DNA from: a virus
Direction: 5' to 3' (one strand)
Virus record (IMG/VR): IMGVR_UViG_3300025151_000158
Location: 1 to 32,925 of that record
DNA length: 32,925 nucleotides
Position 1 is the first letter of the stretch. Every line of letters begins with the position of its first letter. The position numbers were made by a program, and so were the translations under genes. The notes beneath the pieces are model-generated. The model saw only the letters and a program-made list of their open reading frames with translations. It searched no databases and was not told the DNA's origin. Below, piece after piece: positions 16,647-24,425 of the stretch.

Positions 16647-16775
16647 CTACCTTCCTTGACGGTTGTAGCGCTTATAACATCTTTTTTTATGTTTGTTAAG
16701 TCTTTTTGTATGACGCCTTGGACGTTTTCTTGGCTTTGGTCTAGGTGTGAAATTAAGAAATTTTACCTTAGCCAT
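16647..16775 (-). CDS. Tiny arginine/lysine-rich protein
   Basis: A 42-residue protein reading MAKVKFLNFTPRPKPRKRP at the start; about half of its residues are Lys, Arg or His. It overlaps the preceding gene by eight bases and ends two bases before the next ATG, so it fills the junction exactly, which supports it as a real gene. The strong positive charge suggests nucleic-acid binding or a packaged DNA counter-ion; there is no direct evidence. Confidence 0.6.
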   Translation of the reverse strand: MAKVKFLNFTPRPKPRKRPRRHTKRLNKHKKRCYKRYNRQGR

Positions 16776-17118
16776 TTTCTTGTGATCTATCTATCAATGC
16801 ATAACTTACAGCACCCTGAATTTTATTACTTCCTGTAGCTGCTGTTACTGTTATTGCATCTCCCGATTCTAAATTTAAACCTTGAGGGGTGGCGTTGATT
16901 TGTGATTTAGCTGGAACATCATCCCTAAAAAATTCATATTCAGTGCTTGAAGCAGAAGAATCTACTAAATTCATGTTAACTAATATAGCTGATGAGGCAT
17001 CATTATTTGCACAGTAAACACTTTTAATAATTATTGTTGCATCAGTTGGACAAGTCAGCACCGTAGTTTTACTTGTATCGGCTTGTTTGAAACCTTGATT
17101 TTTATATTGAATTGTCAT
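16768..17118 (-). CDS. Small beta-rich virion protein (paralogue-like to 24036-24401)
   Basis: A 116-residue Thr/Ser/Ala-rich protein with alternating hydrophobic strands: TTVLTCPTDATIIIKSVYC, then SAILVNMNLVD and LNLESGDAITVTAATG. The layout resembles the small protein at 24036-24401, including the late LxxGDxI turn, suggesting a shared jelly-roll-like decoration fold. Its start overlaps the upstream gene by four bases (ATGA). A virion role is inferred from the family resemblance and from the nearby tail genes. Confidence 0.6.
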   Translation of the reverse strand: MTIQYKNQGFKQADTSKTTVLTCPTDATIIIKSVYCANNDASSAILVNMNLVDSSASSTEYEFFRDDVPAKSQINATPQGLNLESGDAITVTAATGSNKIQGAVSYALIDRSQENG

Positions 17119-17279
17119 GATATAAAATAATTAAACGCTTCTTGTTCATCTTTCAAGTCTTTTTGATATGAAAAATTTAATTGTTGTTTTATTACGTCAA
17201 CTGATTCTAATATTTGTCTTTGATTAGAAACATCGTATTGTTCTTTTGGTTCTGGTATGTATGCTGTTATTTTTGCCAT
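17115..17279 (-). CDS. Small hypothetical phage protein
   Basis: A 54-residue protein starting MAKITAYIPEPKEQYDVSNQ with a predicted helical C-terminal half (ILESVDVIKQQLNFSYQK). It overlaps the oxygenase gene upstream by 13 bases and shares an ATGA with the gene downstream. The exact tiling and even codon use support it as real. Function unknown. Confidence 0.6.
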   Translation of the reverse strand: MAKITAYIPEPKEQYDVSNQRQILESVDVIKQQLNFSYQKDLKDEQEAFNYFIS

Positions 17280-17779
17280 TTAATATTACCACTTACTATT
17301 AGTCTAACATTATCTTTATTTGGGTCAACCGAGTGAGGTAAAAAACAAGGAAACAGTGTGCACAATCCTATCTCAGGTTTAATTTTTTTTGCATAATAAC
17401 TCAAATAAGGATAACCTGGATTATATAAATTTAAGTGAGAAGAATCTTCGGTACAATCAATAATATATGAAAAAGAATAGAAATCTTTAATTGATTCGTG
17501 AGTATGCAGATCGTGAAAATGACCCTTCTCATAATGTTGTATCCAAGCTTTTACTAAACCATATTTTTTATAACCTAGATAAATACCTACTTCTTTGAAA
17601 AAAGGATCAAGCTGTTTAAGCGTAAGATCTAACAGTTCTTTATTGGGTTCGTCATAATCATAATTATTGTTTTGTGTCTCATGATGATTGAGTTTTTGGT
17701 TTTTTACAAATTCTAAATAGTCCTTTGAAAAAGGTATTGTCTTTTTGAAATACTCAATAGAGATATCTTTTACTTGCAT
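17267..17779 (-). CDS. 2OG-Fe(II) oxygenase-like protein
   Basis: A 170-residue protein fitting a minimal double-stranded beta-helix dioxygenase. The proximal metal-binding segment is GHFHDLHTHE (86-95), followed by FSFSYII-like strands; the distal His is H149 in LFPCFLPHSV, and R159 in VRLIVSGNI would bind 2-oxoglutarate. Family members hydroxylate amino acids, peptides, nucleic acids or small molecules using O2 and 2-oxoglutarate. It stands alone between the large tail protein and a group of small genes, separate from the two clusters. The ATG shares one base with the tail gene stop. Substrate unknown; the exact pair of proximal ligands is uncertain because several His lie close together. 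Confidence 0.7.
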   Translation of the reverse strand: MQVKDISIEYFKKTIPFSKDYLEFVKNQKLNHHETQNNNYDYDEPNKELLDLTLKQLDPFFKEVGIYLGYKKYGLVKAWIQHYEKGHFHDLHTHESIKDFYSFSYIIDCTEDSSHLNLYNPGYPYLSYYAKKIKPEIGLCTLFPCFLPHSVDPNKDNVRLIVSGNIKWQK

Positions 17780-19698
17780 TATCTACGTCCGTCAGGCTGA
17801 ATGTCGAATCTAAATAACCCTAATCTCCAATTTTGATCTACAGCGTCATTTTCAATCTTAACACTAGCTAATCTTGACCTTGCACGTGTATGAATTTGTT
17901 TTGTTGTTGGTGTTACTGTAAACGGACCTAAAGGTGAAGATGCTTGTGTATCATTTGGAAAAGCTCTTAAATTTAAAGTCACCTTTGCTTGACCCGATAG
18001 AATACCGAAGTCAGGAATAAACCTTCTAATCTTAATAAAATACTCACCGTTTCCTTCAACGTCTAATTCAAAGTCTCCTGATTGTATAAAGGCTTGTATT
18101 GCAGTAGTAGTTCCATTAGCATCAACTTCGTTTAAACCACTTTCATGTTCATACAATCTACTGGCGCCTTGGTTCGTGATCCCTTGTACAGTAGGAAAAG
18201 TCCCTGTTCCTGTTGTGTAAAATCTTGTTGCATAAGGTAACGGAAATACACCTTGATCAAAATAAGTTGTTCTAGCTAAAGTTCCTACAGTCCATACATT
18301 CTCGTCATAATTATAAGTTACTACTCTATCTATATTATTTGAACCTGCTTTAGGATAAAACCAATTTATTTCACTAAACAAACTATTATGTGAAGCAAAT
18401 GTTATTTTACCTGCAGAAAAATTTAATCCTAAATTATTTCCATTTGATGTAAAAACAAAGTCTTCTACTAAACATGGTAAAGCTTTTACAGTACCGTCAA
18501 AAACAAAAAAGCCACCCTCATCACTTATCCAATATACAGCTCCGTTGACGTATACTGCAGCATTCGGACCCAAACAACCACAATTAGTCCCAACTTGTTT
18601 TATACTAAATGTAAAAGGTGGGCCTACAAATTGCATAATATAGGCGGCTGTATCTGTAAGAATAAAAATGTAATCTTTACCTTTTACCGCTGCAATAATT
18701 TCACTTCCACTATCTAATCTAAAAGTTCCAGCAGTGTTAGTAGAAGTAGGTGCATAAGTGTTTAAATCTTCTTGGTCAGAGAATCTTATAAACATTTTAT
18801 CTTGTGTCGTAGTTGTTCCAATTGTAGTTTCTGTTCCTAAATGAACTAAGTGCCTATCTCTGTCAGAAACAATGGTAGCCACACTTTTTGTAGGGTTACC
18901 AGATAAAGCTACCGCTCTTGTAACAAGAGCATTTGTATCTGCTGCAACAGGATTCCAAGAAAAACTTGGGCCGTTATGAACAGTAGCTATTAGTGTTTGA
19001 CCATAATTGTCTAATGACCACAGGCCTGGATCAAGGATTAAGTTAGAAGATGTTCTTGATGTGCCCCATGTAGATAGACCCCAAGTACCAGTACCAAAAC
19101 CATAAGCAGGCTGTTGGATGTAGTTACCTATATCAATGTATGGTGTAAGTGTTAAAGATCCATTATTTGTTACGGATCCTGTCGATTCGTTTGATGGCAT
19201 TTGAATAGTAAAAGTAGTTGTTGACGGAACCGTCAAAACTTCAAAAAGATTATCGGTAAAATTAGCAGATGTAAAACTAGTTCCTGATAATCCTGTAGCA
19301 GCAGAAAATGCTACAAGTTCTGTGATTTGTAAATTATGATCAGCTGGTGTAGTGATAGTCACTATGTTACTACCATTAGTAGTGGTGATGTCACAGTTCG
19401 CTTGTGTTCTAACTGAATCTAACGGAGTTATATCATAAAATATTTCATCATAATAAATAGCTAAAATTCTATTTGTTCCAATTGCAGAGTACCTTCTACC
19501 ATCTAAATCAAACCAATTGTGCATTTGCCTAGCAACACCTACTAAATCATTTGCATTTAATTGATTCCATCCTCCTATTTTTTCAGGCATGCCGTATCTA
19601 AAACGCACGTTATCACCATCAATCCAAACATTTTGAGCCTGGGTTGCTGTGATTTGTTTGTTAAAACCTGCTGCGAATGGTACTTTAGCTAATGGCAT
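17779..19698 (-). CDS. Large tail / nozzle-like (P22 gp10-type) structural protein
   Basis: A 639-residue protein. Its opening, FAAGFNKQITATQAQN followed by NVRFRYGMPEKIGGW (about 31-45), is typical of a family of short-tailed phage tail proteins that I associate with P22 gp10-like stabilisation or T7 gp12-like nozzle parts. The body is Thr/Asn/Gly-rich with repeated beta strands, as expected for a beta-propeller nozzle. It contains YGFGTGTWGLSTWGTS, a Trp-Gly pattern shared with the 25110-26576 protein. It follows oxygenase cluster A and is 8 bases from the preceding gene. The exact equivalence to gp10 or gp12 is uncertain. Confidence 0.55.
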   Translation of the reverse strand: MPLAKVPFAAGFNKQITATQAQNVWIDGDNVRFRYGMPEKIGGWNQLNANDLVGVARQMHNWFDLDGRRYSAIGTNRILAIYYDEIFYDITPLDSVRTQANCDITTTNGSNIVTITTPADHNLQITELVAFSAATGLSGTSFTSANFTDNLFEVLTVPSTTTFTIQMPSNESTGSVTNNGSLTLTPYIDIGNYIQQPAYGFGTGTWGLSTWGTSRTSSNLILDPGLWSLDNYGQTLIATVHNGPSFSWNPVAADTNALVTRAVALSGNPTKSVATIVSDRDRHLVHLGTETTIGTTTTQDKMFIRFSDQEDLNTYAPTSTNTAGTFRLDSGSEIIAAVKGKDYIFILTDTAAYIMQFVGPPFTFSIKQVGTNCGCLGPNAAVYVNGAVYWISDEGGFFVFDGTVKALPCLVEDFVFTSNGNNLGLNFSAGKITFASHNSLFSEINWFYPKAGSNNIDRVVTYNYDENVWTVGTLARTTYFDQGVFPLPYATRFYTTGTGTFPTVQGITNQGASRLYEHESGLNEVDANGTTTAIQAFIQSGDFELDVEGNGEYFIKIRRFIPDFGILSGQAKVTLNLRAFPNDTQASSPLGPFTVTPTTKQIHTRARSRLASVKIENDAVDQNWRLGLFRFDIQPDGRR

Positions 19699-19706
19699 AT
19701 GGCTTA

Positions 19707-20384
19707 TTATACTATTTTTTTACCAAGTATTCTATCTTTCAGTATAGAAAACTTATAGCTTAAAGTATTGGTATGGCTTGTTAGATCAAACTTTTTATTA
19801 GAAAAATGTAGTTCAATATCATCTTGTGTTTCAAAAGACATATAAAATAATGGTTCGTCCTTTTTGATAACTATTTTATCAGTCTCTTTCCTAACAGGTA
19901 AAAACATATTTAAATCAGTTGGTATATCTTTAGGATGTATTACACCAGGAAGACATTCCCAATTTCTAAACTCCCATGAAGCATTATGAAAATATAAAGG
20001 TGCATCTGATTGAATATAATTAAACATACATATCTTTATTACAAATTGATAATTATCGTTTTGTACATAATCCAACAGCTGTGAGTTACTATGAGTTGTC
20101 ACACTCATAAGATTATTAAAATCGCCATTACCCATTGCCCACTGCTCTAACCTATTATTAGACACTAGAAACTCCATATCAAAAGGAGATGTGAAAACTA
20201 ATACTTTTCTAAAATAGTTTACGAATCCAGGACAAGTTTTAATTGTAGTGCTTGTCTCTGAACGATTAAAAAGCCTTGGTATATTTTTGTAGTATTTTGG
20301 TAGATTTTGTGGAAAGCTTAAAAAATTATTCTTTAATATTTCTATGGGTATTATGTTGCTATAAATTGTAAGGTTATTTTTCAT
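19707..20384 (-). CDS. Unrecognised protein at the end of oxygenase cluster A
   Basis: A 225-residue protein with no HxD...H oxygenase motif. Notable segments are NNLTIYSNIIPIEIL, KTCPGFVNYFRKVLVFTSPFDME, PLYFHNASWEFRNWECLPG (about 130-148) and FLPVRKETDKIVIKKDEPLFYMSF. Several aromatic-rich strands suggest a compact beta fold that may bind a small molecule. It overlaps the preceding oxygenase gene by 11 bases and is therefore co-translated with the cluster. It could be a partner or downstream enzyme of the oxygenases; I do not recognise the family. Confidence 0.6.
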   Translation of the reverse strand: MKNNLTIYSNIIPIEILKNNFLSFPQNLPKYYKNIPRLFNRSETSTTIKTCPGFVNYFRKVLVFTSPFDMEFLVSNNRLEQWAMGNGDFNNLMSVTTHSNSQLLDYVQNDNYQFVIKICMFNYIQSDAPLYFHNASWEFRNWECLPGVIHPKDIPTDLNMFLPVRKETDKIVIKKDEPLFYMSFETQDDIELHFSNKKFDLTSHTNTLSYKFSILKDRILGKKIV

Positions 20385-20994
20385 TTTTAAAAGAAACAGG
20401 TAAACCTATAAAAGGTCTTGTGTCAAATTTATTATACTCTGCGTTTTCAGTATCTACAGAATTATAATGCAAAAACACTTGACCACATAATTCTCCTTCA
20501 AATTTATTTCTCCAATGTTCTAGGATGTTACCTTTGTAAACTAACATATCTCCTTCTTCTAGATTGACTTCAACATCTGTATTCTCATTCTTAATATATA
20601 TAGGCCAAGGGTCGCCTCCTAAATAAAGTGTAGTTGATATCTCACAACTAAACCTATCAGTGTGTTTTTTTAATTCATCTCCTTTTTCATAAACTCTTGA
20701 GTATGAGTATGTTGGATATAATTTTTTATTTGTTATTTTTTCCATTATATTTTTAAGCTCTATCAAAAAAACTTCATTTTCTATTGATGCATAAATTGAG
20801 AACGTACCAGGCACTTGAGCATCATTCCATGTTCCAAAATCTATACTATCTTTTTTTAAATAATTTGTTTTGAACATATGGTCAGTAACCTTTCTTCTTA
20901 ACAATAAACATCTAAGAGCAAAATCTGCTATCTCCTTAGAGACAGCGCTCTTAATTATTGTAAAACCATCTTTATGAAAATTATAATTTGTCAT
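20374..20994 (-). CDS. 2OG-Fe(II) oxygenase-like protein (HTD type)
   Basis: A 206-residue protein with an N-terminal FHKDGFTIIKSAVS, as in phytanoyl-CoA-hydroxylase-like or prolyl-hydroxylase-like enzymes. The iron-binding pair is H111 and D113 in KKHTDRFSCEISTTLYL; the distal His is H160 in LEHWRN. The usual Arg or Lys about ten residues later is not clear (GQVFLHY at 171-177), so 2-oxoglutarate binding may use another residue. GDMLVYKGN before the distal His is typical. It overlaps the preceding oxygenase gene by 14 bases. Substrate unknown. Confidence 0.75.
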   Translation of the reverse strand: MTNYNFHKDGFTIIKSAVSKEIADFALRCLLLRRKVTDHMFKTNYLKKDSIDFGTWNDAQVPGTFSIYASIENEVFLIELKNIMEKITNKKLYPTYSYSRVYEKGDELKKHTDRFSCEISTTLYLGGDPWPIYIKNENTDVEVNLEEGDMLVYKGNILEHWRNKFEGELCGQVFLHYNSVDTENAEYNKFDTRPFIGLPVSFKNEK

Positions 20995-21487
20995 GTAAGT
21001 TGAAATGTATAAATCTTAAAATATTATTATTTTTCTGTACAGTAAACATGTGGGGTAAGTACGATGGAAATATTATTAAATCACCTTGTTGCGGTTTTAT
21101 ATTTACTCTCTCTGACATAGCGGATACCTCGTCTTTATTTTCTAATTCATTTATATCTTTGTATAAAAGTGTATTAGATCTTGGATCACAAAAAATAGGG
21201 AAGGATGTATCTTTGCCTACCTCTAAAAATAAAAAACCACTTACTAAACTATTATAATGAACATGATATTCTTGATTAGAATATTCTTTAAATGTTTCTA
21301 TCCATATATCTTTAATTTTAAGAGAACTATAATCTGTTTTTAAACCCATTCTTTTTATAAGTTCAAAGCCTTTGTCCAATAAAGTGTCTGACACAATTTT
21401 AAAATCATTTTGTGAACTGTTAAATCTATCACATAAATGTTTATGATTCTCATGAAACACAGGCGTTGGAAATAGACTATACATCAT
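20981..21487 (-). CDS. 2OG-Fe(II) oxygenase-like protein (Oxy_5 type)
   Basis: A 168-residue protein. MYSLFPTPVF at the N-terminus and YHVHYNSLVSGFLFLEV (H75, H77) are signatures of the 2OG-FeII_Oxy_5 group; the distal His is H146 in PSYLPHMF and R158 lies in ILRFIHFN. I take the ATG at 21487, which makes a four-base ATGA overlap with the preceding stop and gives the family-typical N-terminus, rather than the upstream ATG at 21511. The protein at 30480-31046 is the matching member in cluster B. Substrate unknown. Confidence 0.77.
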   Translation of the reverse strand: MMYSLFPTPVFHENHKHLCDRFNSSQNDFKIVSDTLLDKGFELIKRMGLKTDYSSLKIKDIWIETFKEYSNQEYHVHYNSLVSGFLFLEVGKDTSFPIFCDPRSNTLLYKDINELENKDEVSAMSERVNIKPQQGDLIIFPSYLPHMFTVQKNNNILRFIHFNLHDKL

Positions 21488-22146
21488 TTGAAAGGGTATC
21501 CTAAAAACCAAGAGACAAGAGAATATCGAGTTCCTTGTGTCACTGGTGTTATTCTATGCCAAACAAAAGATGGAAAAACTATCACGCTTCCTTTTGGTTT
21601 GAATCTATCTTCTTTTGTAACTATGAGTGCATCATCCTTATTTCTAAATTGAAACTCTAGTTCACCTCCTTGATAGTCACATGGGTCACTTAAATTAACA
21701 CACATAGATAATTTTCTTATTTTCTTATAAAAGTTTTCTTGTTTTGGATTTTCATAAGCCCCATCAAAAGAATCTGGATGCCAATTATAAAATTGATTAA
21801 TTTTGTATTTAGTGAATTGCACTGATTCAGAATGATTCACTTCGAAGTTCCATTCTGCATTTTTGTTAGCTGTATTAACATAAGGCCAAAGTTCTTTGTA
21901 AAGCCATTCTTCGTCTATCCAAGCAACATCTGAATCTCGCTTTTTTTTAGTTTTTTCTTCAAACTCTTTTAACAACTGGTTCTTTGTAACGTCAAATCTA
22001 TTTACAAGCTGTTCTTCAATGTATTTATCGGCATCTCCTGTTGTGCCCTTTCGTTCTCTTAAATTGTTTCCGTGTGTAATAAGTTTGTTACAAAACTCTT
22101 CAGACAAAACTTTTTCGAAAACCCAATAATAATTTTTTAGAATCAT
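21484..22146 (-). CDS. PKHD-type 2OG-Fe(II) prolyl/lysyl hydroxylase-like protein
   Basis: A 220-residue protein with the most classic motif set of the cluster: H123 and D125 in NWHPDSFDG, the strand RKLSMCVNLSD, the YQGGELEF turn, and distal FPSFVWHRITPVTQGTRYSLVSW (H197, R207). This is the P4Hc/PKHD hydroxylase pattern, whose members hydroxylate prolyl or lysyl residues or small molecules. It overlaps neighbours by four bases (ATGA) on each side. The protein at 29938-30480 is the cluster B counterpart. Actual substrate cannot be told. Confidence 0.88.
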   Translation of the reverse strand: MILKNYYWVFEKVLSEEFCNKLITHGNNLRERKGTTGDADKYIEEQLVNRFDVTKNQLLKEFEEKTKKKRDSDVAWIDEEWLYKELWPYVNTANKNAEWNFEVNHSESVQFTKYKINQFYNWHPDSFDGAYENPKQENFYKKIRKLSMCVNLSDPCDYQGGELEFQFRNKDDALIVTKEDRFKPKGSVIVFPSFVWHRITPVTQGTRYSLVSWFLGYPFK

Positions 22147-22628
22147 AAATAATTAAAAACCAAAGTAACTCTTGCTTTTTTATCTGTACATGTCGTACTA
22201 GCATGAGGTTTTGAAGAATCAAATAAAACTAAATTATTCTGTTTACTCTCTATTTCTTGATCTTCAATTATGGTTTTTCCATTATTTGTATTAAAAAAGA
22301 AGAGTGCACCTTTATGTGGATATTCAAAATCAGTGTGCATTCTATGTTTAATTATTTTTTGTTGATTCAAATATAAATTTGCTTTTATTCTTATTATTGC
22401 TTTAGGTTTTAATCTATCCAAGAAAGGCCGACAAACCATGTCATAAAATTCGCTATTGGGTCTATTATCTTTATAAAATAAATGTGCTAAGAAAATATTA
22501 TCTAGAGGATCTTTTTCATCAATCACAAAGTCTTGATAAAACCACGGAAAACTATTATTCATTACAAATTTTTGTAAATTTGTAAAAGCGTCTTGTGGTA
22601 AAAAATCTTCTATGATTTCAATTGACAT
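22143..22628 (-). CDS. 2OG-Fe(II) oxygenase-like protein, first gene of cluster A
   Basis: A 161-residue protein. After EIIEDFLPQDAF comes FPWFYQDFVID and NIFLAHLFYKDN, then iron ligands H98 and D100 in HRMHTDFEYPHKGALFFFN, the LVLFDSSKPHAS segment (H142) and R153 in KARVTLVFNYL. It is clearly the same subfamily as 31506-31997, which shares the WFYQ, FAHxF and NLYL/NMYL blocks in the same order. It has no ribosome site; instead a hairpin (22630-22649) abuts the ATG. It overlaps the next gene by four bases. Substrate unknown. Confidence 0.83.
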   Translation of the reverse strand: MSIEIIEDFLPQDAFTNLQKFVMNNSFPWFYQDFVIDEKDPLDNIFLAHLFYKDNRPNSEFYDMVCRPFLDRLKPKAIIRIKANLYLNQQKIIKHRMHTDFEYPHKGALFFFNTNNGKTIIEDQEIESKQNNLVLFDSSKPHASTTCTDKKARVTLVFNYL

Positions 22629-22629
22629 G

Positions 22630-22649
22630 AGTAAGTTTATACACTTACT
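22630..22649. repeat. Inverted repeat abutting the first gene of oxygenase cluster A
   Basis: AGTAAGT (22630-22636) and ACTTACT (22643-22649) are exact reverse complements around a six-base loop. On the minus strand the hairpin ends one base before the ATG at 22628. No T-run follows on the minus strand, so it is not an obvious terminator; it may control access to the start codon or stabilise an RNA end. Confidence 0.5.
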
Positions 22650-22664
22650 TTAATTAAAAGGCAA
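22636..22664 (-). promoter_or_regulatory. Weak promoter-like pair before oxygenase cluster A
   Basis: On the minus strand TTGCCT (22664-22659), 17 bases, then TATAAA (22641-22636). Transcription would begin at about the ATG at 22628, giving a leaderless message, which would explain the missing ribosome site. The -35 box is only a 4 of 6 match, so this is tentative. Confidence 0.25.
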
Positions 22665-22665
22665 A

Positions 22666-23181
22666 TTAACTTGGTATTTCCCAAGAAGTAGAAGTAGAAC
22701 TCCAAACTAAAGATGTAGTATTTTCAAAATCTTGACCAATCCATCTTGCATTCTCATCATCCCAAGTCCAATTCATTGCTTTTTCACCATGGTTTCTTGT
22801 TGGAAAACCGAAGCTTGGTTCCCAATCACATCTACTAGTGTTAAACACCCAACTAGAATAAGGTTTTGGTGGTATGAATTTATCTGTTGCAGAATCGTAA
22901 GTATATCCTTGTGCAGGATAATTTCCTCTTAATGGAGTACCTCCATCAACATGTTCATTGTTTTGAGTTTTTTTATCACATCTTTTAACGTATGTGTTTT
23001 GCGGATAGTTTCCATCGTAATATGTGTCTGCAGTCCATGCATCATCAGGAATAGTAGAATTTACCCAAGTTGCGCACTGATCAGAATCAACTCCTCCATT
23101 AGCAGCGCATTGTGCATCGTCCATTATGACTACTTTAATTACAATATTATCGTCTGAATTAATTTGTGCAAAATGTGCCAT
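22666..23181 (-). CDS. Tail-fibre-associated hypothetical protein (MAHFAQI type)
   Basis: A 171-residue Trp- and Tyr-rich protein starting MAHFAQINSDDNIVIKVVIM, a start found in a widespread family of marine phage proteins beside tail fibres. It contains paired Cys (C-x10-C around NGGVDSDQC), a repeat-like NYPQNTYVKRCDKKTQN, and a C-terminal set of strands with SSWVFNTSRCDWEP and MNWTWDDENARWIGQ. I use the ATG at 23181, which shares one base with the preceding stop and gives the family N-terminus, rather than the in-frame ATG at 23196. Probably a virion or fibre-linked protein; function unknown. Confidence 0.68.
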   Translation of the reverse strand: MAHFAQINSDDNIVIKVVIMDDAQCAANGGVDSDQCATWVNSTIPDDAWTADTYYDGNYPQNTYVKRCDKKTQNNEHVDGGTPLRGNYPAQGYTYDSATDKFIPPKPYSSWVFNTSRCDWEPSFGFPTRNHGEKAMNWTWDDENARWIGQDFENTTSLVWSSTSTSWEIPS

Positions 23182-24020
23182 TATCCTGATTTCCAATTTC
23201 CATCTTTAATTGCTTCAAAGACTTGTTTAGTTGGCCATACACCAGAAGCTGAAAAAGCATCAAGTTCTCTTACGATTACAATACCATCTCCGCCACTTCT
23301 TGTGCCGCCACCGTGATTCGCTCCTGCTCCACCACCTCGGCCATCGCCTCCATTTTGGCCTCCAGGTGAACCTTCACCTCCGCCTCCTGTACCTCCAGCA
23401 TAATTTCCGTCAGAGCCGCCTCCGCCTCCAGCGTAAAAATTTCCAGGTGATGAAATTGCATTTTCTGAACCTTGTCCTCCAGCAGAAGCTCCTGGTTGGC
23501 TAGCACCTCCGCCACCTCCACGGCTATTGTTATTTCCTCCAGGATTTCCTTGAGGTGGACTTACAGGTGGAATGTTACCATTTCCTCCGCTTCCACCCTG
23601 AGAACCTCCGCCTCCCGAGCCGCCAGGTCGTCCAGCTTGGCCATTCCATGAGCCGCCACCTCCGCCTCCAGCAGATGTAATTCCAAATACACTTGAAGAA
23701 CCACCATTGTTTGCTTGTTGATAGTCACCGCAGAAACCTCCGCCTCCGCCTCCAACTGAGACAGGGTAGCTTGATCCACCTGATACAGGTTGAGCATTTG
23801 CTACAGGAGATGGATAGTTTGTTCTATATCCTCCTGCTCCTCCGCCACCAATTCGGGCTGCGCCACCGCCACCACCGACAATAAGATATTCTACAAATTT
23901 AGTGCCTGGTGATGCAGTATAAGTTCCGCCTGAAGTAAATGAATTAACTGCAGGTGATCCAGCTACAGAATTAACTGGAATGTTTGGAGTGCCTATAATA
24001 CCACCTTGTCCTTGTGCCAT
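23181..24020 (-). CDS. Glycine-rich tail fibre / adhesin-like protein
   Basis: A 279-residue protein. The N-terminal part (about 25-50) reads FTSGGTYTASPGTKFVEYLIV, the usual lead-in to phage glycine-rich domains. Residues of about 50-248 are dominated by Gly runs broken by short Ser/Asn/Pro/Ala stretches, followed by GDGIVIVRELD and a C-terminal tail. This resembles glycine-rich fibre-tip proteins that form polyglycine-II-like packs, as in S16/T2-type adhesins, so receptor binding is plausible. AGGAGGT precedes the ATG. The Gly-rich part is GC-rich for this genome because glycine codons require it, so transfer need not be invoked. Confidence 0.72.
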   Translation of the reverse strand: MAQGQGGIIGTPNIPVNSVAGSPAVNSFTSGGTYTASPGTKFVEYLIVGGGGGAARIGGGGAGGYRTNYPSPVANAQPVSGGSSYPVSVGGGGGGFCGDYQQANNGGSSSVFGITSAGGGGGGSWNGQAGRPGGSGGGGSQGGSGGNGNIPPVSPPQGNPGGNNNSRGGGGGASQPGASAGGQGSENAISSPGNFYAGGGGGSDGNYAGGTGGGGEGSPGGQNGGDGRGGGAGANHGGGTRSGGDGIVIVRELDAFSASGVWPTKQVFEAIKDGNWKSG

Positions 24021-24035
24021 TATTAAGACCTCCTA

Positions 24036-24401
24036 TTAACTTAGTTCTTCGTAATTTATAGTGATAGTCAAGTCACTAGCTGCACTAGCTCCTGCTTCGA
24101 TATTATCTCCCTCTTCTAAGTACAGAGAAGAATTTTTATCAATTAATATTAAAGTTGAGTCTGCTGCTACAGCAATTGTGCTTGCAATTTTAATTGGTGA
24201 ACCACCACTTTTTGTAATAGCCACAGTCGCATCAGCAGAGTTACTGCCGTCTATGTTAGCTATAATAATACTGTTAATTTTAAAAACTTTGTTTGATGAT
24301 GATGCGTTCGCTAAAATTTCTGTTGTTACAGTAGTGCCCAAAGTAGCTTGAACTGACTTAGCTGTAATCGTTGAAACGTTAACTAGATTTGGTGCTGCCA
24401 T
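24036..24401 (-). CDS. Small beta-rich virion protein
   Basis: A 121-residue Ala/Ser/Thr/Ile-rich protein made of alternating strands (VFKINSIIIANIDGSN, TVAITKSG, STLILIDKNSSLYL, EEGDNIEAGASA). It resembles the 116-residue protein at 16768-17118 in length, strand order and the late GDxI turn. Such proteins are usually small decoration or tail parts. AAGGAG precedes the ATG by 11 bases. No catalytic motif. Confidence 0.65.
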   Translation of the reverse strand: MAAPNLVNVSTITAKSVQATLGTTVTTEILANASSSNKVFKINSIIIANIDGSNSADATVAITKSGGSPIKIASTIAVAADSTLILIDKNSSLYLEEGDNIEAGASAASDLTITINYEELS

Positions 24402-24425
24402 TTTTTATATCTCCTTAATTATAAT

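Noticed and set aside
23181-24020. CRISPR-like or tandem DNA repeats in the GC-richer stretch
   Set aside because: The repetition comes from glycine codons of the Gly-rich protein; spacing is irregular and there are no constant repeats with unique spacers.
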